Shown piece after piece: positions 54,143-61,128 of a DNA stretch of 64,000 nucleotides. The first letter of the stretch is position 1; every line of letters begins with the position of its first letter. The position numbers and the translations under genes were made by a program. This stretch comes from Gemmatimonadota bacterium (GTDB taxonomy: Bacteria; Gemmatimonadota; Gemmatimonadetes; Gemmatimonadales; GWC2-71-9): NCBI GenBank assembly GCA_016704275.1, contig JADJAK010000006.1:62001-126000 (forward strand), written 5' to 3'. A model generated the notes under the pieces. The model saw only the letters and a program-made list of their open reading frames with translations. It was not told the origin of the DNA and ran no database searches.

Positions 54143-55417
54143 ATGCGCAGGTCCCTGCTCCTCCCGCTCATCCTCCTCGCCGCGTGCGGCGGTGACAAGG
54201 CCGCCTCCGGATCCGGTGGTGGCGTCGTCGAGGCGAAGGTCCGCGATTCGTCCGGCATCAGCATCCGGGAGTATCCCAAGTCGTCCTGGGATGCCGCCAA
54301 GCAGTTCGCGCTCTCGGCCAAGCCGCTGATGGCGGTTGGTGGCGAGGAGGGTGACACCACCATCGATCTCTCCGCCGGGATCATGGGCGCGTCGTCCGCG
54401 TCGGTCGGGCGGCTGCTGCCCGACGGCCGCATCGTGGTGGTGGCTGGTCAGCCGCCGCAGATGATGGTCATCGACACCAACGGCAAGAAGAGCGGCATCA
54501 TCGGGCGCGCCGGCGAAGGGCCGGGCGAATACCGCCTGGTCACCCAGATGCTGCAGCTCGGGAGCGACACGCTGCTCGCGTTCGACATGATGCGGCGCAA
54601 GGGCATCCTCTTCGGACTCGACGGCTCGTCGCGCGGCGAGCGCGACTTCCCGACCGTCGGCTCGCTACCGATCGCGCCGACGATCCTTGGTGTGCTCAAC
54701 GACGGCACCACCATCCATCGCGGCGATGGCCTCAGTCCGAAGCCCGAGGCCGGCGGCGATCCGAACAGCTATCAGCTGCCGCTGCCGATCGTCGCCCTCA
54801 TTCCGGGTGGGGCGCGGTACGATACCCTCTTCATGGTGAAGGGGATCGAGATGTACTCCTCGACGATCAGCGCCGGGGGCCAGACAGCCGCGATCCCGCG
54901 CCAGATCGGCTTCGGCAAGGTGCCGCAGCTCGCGGTGGGCCCCGAGGCGATCTGGTTCACGCCGTCGGACAAGTTCGAGATTCATCGTCGCAGCACCGGC
55001 GGCGCGCTGCTGGATGTGATTCGCCTCGACCTGCCGACGCGTGAGGTCACCGACGCCGACAAGGCCGAGTTCAAGCGGGTGCTGACGGAAGCCCTCGGGC
55101 GCGTGCGCTCGATGGCGCCGGCCGAGATCATCGACGGCGAGATCAAGAAGCTGGACGAGACGAAGTTCGCGAAGCACTTTCCAGCGGTGGGCCAGATGCA
55201 GGTCGATCCGACGGGCGCACTCTGGGCGAACATCGGGAGTTCACCCCTCGACAGCACCACCACCTGGGCCATCTTCGATCCGACGGGCGCACTCCAGGGC
55301 CGCGTCACGCTGCCGAAGGGCGGCCTCTTCGCCGTGGGCACGGATCGCCTGGTGATCCGCCGCGAGGACCCGGCAACCGGCCTGGTGCGTCTCGAGGTCT
55401 GGGGCTTCACGCGGTAA
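54143..55417 (+). CDS. 6-bladed beta-propeller lipoprotein
   Basis: A 424-aa exported lipoprotein (lipobox LLAAC, Cys 15). The mature part begins VRDSSGISIREYP and has repeated propeller-like strands (LLPDGRIVVVAG, MMVIDTNGKKSGIIGRAGEGPGEY, LLAFDMMRRKGILFGLDG). GRxGxGPGE is a recurrent motif of such Gemmatimonadota proteins. No ligand is known. A decayed relative lies at 50128-51390. Confidence 0.82.
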   Translation: MRRSLLLPLILLAACGGDKAASGSGGGVVEAKVRDSSGISIREYPKSSWDAAKQFALSAKPLMAVGGEEGDTTIDLSAGIMGASSASVGRLLPDGRIVVVAGQPPQMMVIDTNGKKSGIIGRAGEGPGEYRLVTQMLQLGSDTLLAFDMMRRKGILFGLDGSSRGERDFPTVGSLPIAPTILGVLNDGTTIHRGDGLSPKPEAGGDPNSYQLPLPIVALIPGGARYDTLFMVKGIEMYSSTISAGGQTAAIPRQIGFGKVPQLAVGPEAIWFTPSDKFEIHRRSTGGALLDVIRLDLPTREVTDADKAEFKRVLTEALGRVRSMAPAEIIDGEIKKLDETKFAKHFPAVGQMQVDPTGALWANIGSSPLDSTTTWAIFDPTGALQGRVTLPKGGLFAVGTDRLVIRREDPATGLVRLEVWGFTR

Positions 55418-55459
55418 GAGGGGCAAGTCCGACAACCCGCACGACAGGAGCAATCCGCG

Positions 55460-55906
55460 ATGGCCAGCAGCAGCGAAGGGATTTCGTGGGGTGGCATTGG
55501 TGTTCGCTTCGTGATGGCGTTGGTGCTGGTCTATGCGACGTGGAACCCGACGGGAACGTCGTTCACCCACTGGGTTTTCCTGCCGATCTTCGGCGACGCG
55601 GCGGCCGGCGCCGCCAGTGACCAGGCTCCACTGAAGTTCCTCGTCGGGATGGTGCTCGTCGCCGGCTGGGTCCTCTACCTGCAGGCGACGCGGCGCTCCC
55701 TCGGCGCCGCCGGCGCCCTCCTCGTCGCGGCGATCGGCGGCGGGGTGGTGTGGCTCCTGGCGTCGTGGAAGGTCCTGTCGATGCAGGGGCAGGCCGTTGC
55801 CCACGTCGTGCTGGTCGTGCTGTCGATGATCCTCGCCATGGGGATGAGCTGGTCGCACCTCTCGCGCCGGATGACCGGCCAACTGGACACCGACGCGGTC
55901 GAATAG
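55460..55906 (+). CDS. Membrane protein of DUF6524 type
   Basis: A 148-aa protein with four hydrophobic segments (GIGVRFVMALVLVYATW; LKFLVGMVLVAGWVLYL; AGALLVAAIGGGVVWLLA; VAHVVLVVLSMILAMGMSW). NPTGTSFTHWVF after the first helix and WSHLSRRMTGQLD at the end resemble DUF6524. No function is known. Confidence 0.75.
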   Translation: MASSSEGISWGGIGVRFVMALVLVYATWNPTGTSFTHWVFLPIFGDAAAGAASDQAPLKFLVGMVLVAGWVLYLQATRRSLGAAGALLVAAIGGGVVWLLASWKVLSMQGQAVAHVVLVVLSMILAMGMSWSHLSRRMTGQLDTDAVE

Positions 55907-56026
55907 CGTTTCGCCGGAGCAACATCCCCGGGGTGACTGGTTCAGGCTGAAACCGCCCCACCCCGATTTCCGTCTGGAACCGCGTTCCCCTCAATCCGCC
56001 GGCTTGTTCGGCAAGGAGTTTCCCCC

Positions 56027-56260
56027 ATGCTGTACACCATCATCATCGGCTTCCTCGCAGGCCTCGTCGCCAAGATGCTCTACCCGGGCAAGCAGGGCGG
56101 CGGGATCATCGTCACCATCCTGCTCGGTATCGCTGGTTCGTGGGTCGGCTCCTTCCTCTCCGGCATGCTCGGGATGGGACGCAGTGTCGGCTTCGTCGGC
56201 TCGGTGATCGGCGCGATGATCGTCCTCTGGTTGTACAACAAGCTCAACAAGTCCGCCTGA
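56027..56260 (+). CDS. GlsB/YeaQ/YmgE-family small membrane protein
   Basis: A 77-aa protein with three glycine-rich hydrophobic segments: IIGFLAGLVAKMLYPGKQGG, IVTILLGIAGSWVGSFL and VGFVGSVIGAMIVLWLY. The KMLYPGKQGGG turn is typical. Members are associated with envelope stress but the action is unclear. The YbjQ-type gene follows 25 bases later. Confidence 0.9.
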   Translation: MLYTIIIGFLAGLVAKMLYPGKQGGGIIVTILLGIAGSWVGSFLSGMLGMGRSVGFVGSVIGAMIVLWLYNKLNKSA

Positions 56261-56285
56261 CCTGAACCTTCGGAGCTTTTCGACG

Positions 56286-56615
56286 ATGCTTGTCACCACG
56301 ACTGATGCAGTTGCTGGCCATTCGACCGTGCGCGTGCTGGGGCTCGTCTCGGGTGAGGCGATCCTCGGCGCCAACATCTTCAAGGACTTCTTCGCCGGCT
56401 TCCGCGACATCGTCGGCGGCCGAGCCGCCGGCTACGAAGAGGAACTGCGCAAGGCGAAGGAGATCGCCATCCACGAGATGTGCGAGTTCGCCGCAGAACT
56501 CGGCGGCAACGCCGTGGTCGGCGCCGACCTCGACTTCGAGAGCATCCAGATGGGCACTGGCGGTGGGATGCTGATGGTCTCGGCGTCGGGGACGGCGGTG
56601 GTGATCGAAGAGTGA
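56286..56615 (+). CDS. YbjQ-family protein (DUF74)
   Basis: A 109-aa cytoplasmic protein matching the family along its length: VLGLVSGEAILGANIFKDFF, DIVGGRAAGYEEELRKAKEIA and GGNAVVGADLDFESI. YbjQ proteins form pentamers; suggested roles in metal binding are not proven. Its stop is directly followed by heptamer array J. Confidence 0.9.
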   Translation: MLVTTTDAVAGHSTVRVLGLVSGEAILGANIFKDFFAGFRDIVGGRAAGYEEELRKAKEIAIHEMCEFAAELGGNAVVGADLDFESIQMGTGGGMLMVSASGTAVVIEE

Positions 56616-56787
56616 GTCGTTAGTCGTTAGTCATTAGTCGTTAGAGGTGTGGGGTATCGTGAAGTGATGTCATCCCGAGCGCAGCGAGGGACCTGCCGGT
56701 CGTGAATGAGCAGAACGTTGTGCATTCGCCACCACGCTTCACGGCGGGGAATCAGGCTGCACCCTAACGACTAACGACTAATGACTC
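56616..56787. repeat. Heptamer-array hairpin J, with a GTCATCCCGAGCG fragment in the loop
   Basis: Left arm (56616-56645): GTCGTTA units, one varied to GTCATTA. Right arm (56763-56787): CTAACGA, CTAACGA, CTAATGA, CTCA. The varied unit (ATTA) is matched by TAAT in the other arm, so the change is compensated. The loop carries GTCATCCCGAGCGCAGCGAG (about 56670), part of the 120-bp family. The DUF4126 ATG (56781) lies in the right arm. Confidence 0.88.
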
Positions 56788-57323
56788 AGTCCCTCCTCCC
56801 CATCCTCCTCGGCCTCGCGCTCGCCGCCGCCTGCGGCTTTCGCGTCTTCGCCCCGCTGTTGATCGCCGGTGCCGCCGCCCACACCGGTCACCTCACCCTC
56901 GCCTCCGACTTTGCCTGGCTCGGCACCACGCCGGCGTTGATCGCGCTCGGTACCGCCGCCGTGCTCGAGATCGCCGCCTACTTCGTCCCGTGGCTCGATC
57001 ATGCGCTCGATCTGCTGGCGACGCCGACCGCCGTCGTCGCCGGGATCCTCGCCGCCGTCGCGGTGATGGTCGACCTCCCTCCCCCGCTGCGCTGGGGAAT
57101 CGGCGTGCTCGGTGGCGGCGCCGTGGCCGGCGTGGTGCAGGGTTCCACGGTGCTGCTCCGGGCCAAGTCGACCGCACTCACCGGTGGGCTCGGAAACCCG
57201 GTCGTTGCCGCCGGCGAAACCGGAGGAGCCGTCGGCATCGCGCTGCTGGCGATCCTTGTGCCGGCCGTCGTGGTGGCTGCCGTGGTCGGGGTCGTGGGGT
57301 GGAGGATGTTCAGGCGCGCCTGA
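56781..57323 (+). CDS. DUF4126-family membrane protein
   Basis: A 180-aa membrane protein with about four to five hydrophobic segments; LGLALAAACGFRVFAPLL at the N-terminus and STALTGGLGNPVVAAGET near residue 135 are typical of DUF4126. Function unknown. The start codon ATGACT comes from the right arm of heptamer array J. Confidence 0.82.
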   Translation: MTQSLLPILLGLALAAACGFRVFAPLLIAGAAAHTGHLTLASDFAWLGTTPALIALGTAAVLEIAAYFVPWLDHALDLLATPTAVVAGILAAVAVMVDLPPPLRWGIGVLGGGAVAGVVQGSTVLLRAKSTALTGGLGNPVVAAGETGGAVGIALLAILVPAVVVAAVVGVVGWRMFRRA

Positions 57324-57324
57324 C

Positions 57325-57453
57325 GATCCGGGCGACGCATGCGTGCTCCTGGCGCGCAGGGTCGTGATGGGTGCGGGATCAGGGCGACACATGCGTGCTC
57401 CTGGCGCGCAGGGTCGTGATGGGTGCAGGATCGGGGCGACGCATGCGTCGCCC
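57325..57453. repeat. 52-bp tandem repeat ending in a GACGCATGCGTC palindrome
   Basis: Two 52-bp units start at 57331 and 57383 (GGCGACGCATGCGTGCTCCT and GGCGACACATGCGTGCTCCT), and a third start at 57435 belongs to the intact palindrome GGGCGACGCATGCGTCGCCC (57434-57453). In the first two units the right half of the palindrome is replaced by GCTCCTGGCGCGC. Confidence 0.88.
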
Positions 57454-57516
57454 TTACTCACGGGGAGATCGGCCCAAGGGTAGATTTTGGGCATCCCCTC
57501 TTCCGGAGTTTCGTCG

Positions 57517-58344
57517 GTGGCCCGATTCGGCATGATTGGCGGTGGCGTGTTGGCGGTGCTCGTGGCACTGCTGGTCGTCTTCACCGGTTGCACCAAGGTC
57601 GACCAGACGGACTATTGCATCGAGACCCGCTTCGGCAAGGTGGTCACCGACCACATGAACACCGGGATGGCGATGACCGTCTTCAGCGAGGCCACCTGCT
57701 TCCCGCTGACCGACGTCAACTTTCCGTCTCAGGGGAGCACCGAGGAGATCGAGGCACAGACCGCGGACCCGGTCACCGTGACGGGCGACGTCGGCGTGGT
57801 GTATGCCTACGACCCCGCCTCCGTGAATGGCGTCTTCATCGCGAAGCGGACACCGGCCGCCGCCGAGATCGAGATCCTCAACGCCATCCGCGAAGGCTAT
57901 CGGACCGCACTGGCGGGCTGGACGGTCGCCGACATCTTCTCGAATCGCCGCTCCGAACTCTCCGATTCCGTGCGGGCCCACATCCAGCGCAAGCTCGGCA
58001 CCCTGGCGATGATCAAGCGCGCCTACGTGCGCGACATCAAGATCCCGAAGACGATCGAGGACGCGCGGATCGGTGCCGTTGCGCAGGCCCAGGTGCTCGA
58101 CTCCACCCTGAAGCGCTTCGCGATCGATTCGGTCGCCGCGCGCGCCACGGTGATTCGCGCGCAGGCGCAGGCCGAGGCGACCCGCTTGCAGGCGCAGGCC
58201 TACGCGAGCAACCCGGCGTTGTTGGAGTTGGAGCGCTCGAAGGCGCTCGCCGAGGGGATCGCCCGCGCCTGCTCGGGTCCGCAGATCACCACCTGCGTGA
58301 TCGGCGGCACCGTGCTCGACGCGGCGCCGACCCGGCGGCCGTGA
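57517..58344 (+). CDS. SPFH/prohibitin-domain membrane protein
   Basis: From GTG 57517 (Shine-Dalgarno GGAG eight bases before) the product is 275 aa: an N-terminal helix (MIGGGVLAVLVALLVVFTGC), an SPFH domain (IETRFGKVV, VTGDVGVVYAYDPA, IREGYRTALAGWTVADIFSNRRSEL) and a coiled-coil part rich in Ala/Gln (RAQAQAEATRLQAQAYA). Such proteins form oligomeric rings in membranes and often affect proteases. It overlaps the next gene by 4 bases. Confidence 0.85.
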   Translation: MARFGMIGGGVLAVLVALLVVFTGCTKVDQTDYCIETRFGKVVTDHMNTGMAMTVFSEATCFPLTDVNFPSQGSTEEIEAQTADPVTVTGDVGVVYAYDPASVNGVFIAKRTPAAAEIEILNAIREGYRTALAGWTVADIFSNRRSELSDSVRAHIQRKLGTLAMIKRAYVRDIKIPKTIEDARIGAVAQAQVLDSTLKRFAIDSVAARATVIRAQAQAEATRLQAQAYASNPALLELERSKALAEGIARACSGPQITTCVIGGTVLDAAPTRRP

Positions 58345-58880
58345 GCGATCTGCCGGAACGTGCACCTCATCCTGACCCCTGGGCGGTGGTGGAACACCAC
58401 GCTCGGGTCGCCGCGGCGCGGGGCACCGAAGCGGTGCTCTCGCCCGGCCAACGGCTCGCGCTCTATGCGACGACCGCGCCGGAGTTGATCGGGGCGCGCC
58501 GCATGGAGCGCAGCGAGTTCGGCATGCTCGGCCGATTCGCGCGGAACGGCGAGTGGTGGACCGCCGCGATCCCCGGGAGCGGAGATCGGCTGGCGTGGAA
58601 TGAGCAGGGCGATGTCGTCGTCTCGAATCGCACGGACGCCGCGATCCGCCAGGCGGTCATCGGTGGCTTCGGGGCGCTGCTGGCGTTCACGGTCCTCGGC
58701 CGAATCGCCGGGCCGCGGGCGATCATCCCCGCGCTCATTGTCGGGGCCGGCGTGGCGGTGATCGCGGCGCGTGTCGCCACGCGCTGGACCCTCCTCGGCG
58801 ATGGCCGCAATCACCCGCTGGCGGAGCGGACGCTGCAGCAGTTCCTGCAACGGTACGAGGAGGGTGTGGCCCGGGAGTGA
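58341..58880 (+). CDS. Membrane protein of unknown function
   Basis: A 179-aa protein, GTG start overlapping the SPFH stop. Two hydrophobic segments (about 110-155, AVIGGFGALLAFTVLGRIAG and AIIPALIVGAGVAVIAARV) follow a soluble N-terminal part. No family is recognised. Coupling upstream and downstream by overlaps suggests one operon with the SPFH protein and the HExxH protein. Confidence 0.7.
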   Translation: MSDLPERAPHPDPWAVVEHHARVAAARGTEAVLSPGQRLALYATTAPELIGARRMERSEFGMLGRFARNGEWWTAAIPGSGDRLAWNEQGDVVVSNRTDAAIRQAVIGGFGALLAFTVLGRIAGPRAIIPALIVGAGVAVIAARVATRWTLLGDGRNHPLAERTLQQFLQRYEEGVARE

Positions 58881-59266
58881 TGCTCCGCTATCTCTGGCCC
58901 TCCCCGCTCTCCCTCGTCGGCATGCTGATCGCCACCGCCTGCCGAGCGCCTCTCCGCCGCCGCGACCACACCCTCGAGGCCTGCGGGGGGCTGCTCCCGC
59001 GTTTCCTCCCCCGGATCGGCTTCGGCATGCGCCCCGCCGCCATCACCCTCGGCCACGTGATCCTGGCCGTCGACCAGCCGACCCTCGACCAGTGGCGCGA
59101 CCATGAACGCGTCCATGTGGCCCAGGCCGAACGCTGGGGGCCGCTCTTTCCGGTGGCCTATGCGGCGGCCTCCGCGGTGGCGTGGGGTCGAGGGAAGGAC
59201 CCATATCGTGATAATTTCTTTGAGCTGGAAGCACAACAAGTATCTGTAAATCGTTTACAGGTATAG
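58880..59266 (+). CDS. Small membrane-associated HExxH protein
   Basis: A 128-aa protein from the ATG at 58880 (a GTG one codon earlier is also possible). It contains HERVHVAQAERWGPLF, a zinc-type HExxH (near residue 77), after a hydrophobic N-terminus, and ends with YRDNFFELEAQQVSVN, where a downstream Glu could be a third ligand. It may be a small metallopeptidase or a degenerate relative; no family name is certain. Last gene of the SPFH group. Confidence 0.65.
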   Translation: MLRYLWPSPLSLVGMLIATACRAPLRRRDHTLEACGGLLPRFLPRIGFGMRPAAITLGHVILAVDQPTLDQWRDHERVHVAQAERWGPLFPVAYAAASAVAWGRGKDPYRDNFFELEAQQVSVNRLQV

Positions 59267-59318
59267 CTTTGCTTGCCTGTTGACAATTGATGATCCGCTC
59301 AATTAGCTTGTCCCCCCT

Positions 59319-59973
59319 ATGCCACCGGTCCTCCCTTTGGCTGCCCCTCGTTGGCAGCGCCGTCCCGCCGACCGCCGCCAGGAGATTCTGGCGGCGGCGA
59401 TGCTGGTCTTCGGCGAGGAGGGTTACGCCAAGGCGACCCTCGCCCAGGTGGCCCGGAAGGCCGGGATCTCTGCGGCGACGGTCTCGCACTACTTCGGCTC
59501 CAAGGCGGCACTCTTCGAGGCGATGGTCAGCGAGGAGGCGATGGTCATCAGCGACGATGATCCGCTCCTCCTGGTCGGACCAGACGGCTTCCGGGGGCTC
59601 CTGCACCAACTGGTCGACGAAAAGCTTGAGAGGCTGAACCGTCCCGACATGGCGCGGCTGACGCTGACCGTCCTCCGCGAGATGCACACCTTCCCGGCTT
59701 TCCGCCCAGCAACTCTTCCGGCAGTTGTCGCAGCGCCACCGCCGTCGGGTCGAGGCGGTGTTGAATGCGGGCGTGATGGCGGGCGAGTTCGATGTCGCGG
59801 ATGTGCGCGTGACTGCGCAACTCTTAGGATCGCTCCTCCTCGGGGCGATGATGGACCTGCACTTCGTCGCGGAGTGCACCAATGAATCCGCGTGTCGCGT
59901 GGGGGCGGCGAACGCCATCCACGCGGCGGTGGACCGGCTCGTGGGACCGGCAGCTCCTACCTCAGTAGCGTAA
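59319..59973 (+). pseudogene. TetR-family regulator split by a frameshift
   Basis: The first part encodes a normal TetR start: RRQEILAAAMLVFGEEGYAKATLAQVARKAGISAATVSHYFGSKAALFEAMV, continuing to LTLTVLREMHTFPAF. At about 59690-59705 the family sequence moves into the +1 frame, SAQQLFRQLSQRHRRRVEAVLNAGVMAGEF through to 59973, while the first frame runs to 59885 in an Arg/Pro-rich tail. Joined, it would be about 217 aa, normal for TetR. It lies 25 bases before an RND pump operon, so it would be the local repressor. Confidence 0.85.
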
Positions 59974-59997
59974 CCCTCACAGCAAGTCGGGGCACCG

Positions 59998-61128
59998 ATG
60001 CAGCAGATGGAATCCGGGCGGCAGCGCCGCATGCAGATTGGAATGTTGAGCGTTTTGGTCGCACTTGGGGCGTGCAGCAAGCCGCCGGTGCAACAAGCGC
60101 CGCCACCGCAGGATGTTGGCATCGAGGTCGTCGGGGTCGGCACCGTCGCCGAGCCGTACGAGTTCGTCGGCACGGTGCAGCCGTATCGTCGCGTCGAGGT
60201 GCGCTCGTCGGCGTCGGGGATCATCACGGCGCGCCCGTTCACCGAGGGCGCCGAAGTCCGTCCGGGTCAGGTCCTCTACGAGATTGACCGCACGGTCTAT
60301 CTCGCGGCCGAGCGCGGTGCTGATGCGCGATTCAAGAACGCCGAGAAGCAGGTGGCGCGGTTGACGCCGTTGGTCGCCGAGCGCGCCGTCGCGCGTCGGG
60401 ACCTCGACAACGCCGAGACCGAGCTGCTCCAGGCCAAGGCCGAGTACGATCGGGCGCGCAAGAATCTCGACGACGCCACGGTGCGCGCCGAGATCGGTGG
60501 CCGGGTCGGCAAGGCGTTGATCGAGCTGGGCGGTCGGGTGGCCGGTGCCGGCGACCTGCTCACGACGATCGACCAGGTGGTGCCGGTCTACGTCTCGTTC
60601 CGTCCGTCCTCGCAGCAGGTGATGGCGTGGCGCGGGACGGCGCAGGGCGCGGCATTGCTGAAGCCGGGCTCGAAGCTGAAGATCTCGGTCACGCTGCCTG
60701 ATGGTTCGGTCCTCGGCCGGACCGGCGTGCTCGACTACATCGACCCGGTGCTCGAGCAGAGCACGGGGACGCAGGAATACCGCGCCAAGTTCACCAACGA
60801 CGATCGCGCGCTCCTTCCGGGGCAGTTCGTCCGCGTGCGGCTCGACGGCTTCACGCAGGACAGCGCGCTCACCGTGCCGCAGCGCGCGGTGCAGCAGCAG
60901 ATGGGTCGTCGGGTGGTCTACATCGTCGGTCCCGGTGACACGGTGCAGGTGCGCGAGGTCGTGGTCGGGCCGTGGACGGGTGATCGGTGGGTGATCACCA
61001 GCGGCCTCACCATCGGTGACCGCGTGGTTGTCGACGGCCTGCAGAAGACCGGACCGGGTGCGGTCGTGAAGCCGACCATCGTCGGTGCGGTCGACACGAC
61101 GAAGGCCCCGGCGGGCGCGCCCAAGTGA
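59998..61128 (+). CDS. RND efflux periplasmic adaptor (membrane fusion protein)
   Basis: A 376-aa HlyD/AcrA-type adaptor; SVLVALGAC (Cys 26) looks like a lipobox, so it is probably lipid-anchored. The barrel-sandwich hybrid is seen in VQPYRRVEVRSSASGIITARPFTEGAEV and GGRVGKALIELGGRVAGAGDLLTTID, with the helical hairpin between (about 100-160). RAVQQQMGRRVVYIVG is in the membrane-proximal domain. GTGA overlap with the pump gene. Confidence 0.92.
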   Translation: MQQMESGRQRRMQIGMLSVLVALGACSKPPVQQAPPPQDVGIEVVGVGTVAEPYEFVGTVQPYRRVEVRSSASGIITARPFTEGAEVRPGQVLYEIDRTVYLAAERGADARFKNAEKQVARLTPLVAERAVARRDLDNAETELLQAKAEYDRARKNLDDATVRAEIGGRVGKALIELGGRVAGAGDLLTTIDQVVPVYVSFRPSSQQVMAWRGTAQGAALLKPGSKLKISVTLPDGSVLGRTGVLDYIDPVLEQSTGTQEYRAKFTNDDRALLPGQFVRVRLDGFTQDSALTVPQRAVQQQMGRRVVYIVGPGDTVQVREVVVGPWTGDRWVITSGLTIGDRVVVDGLQKTGPGAVVKPTIVGAVDTTKAPAGAPK

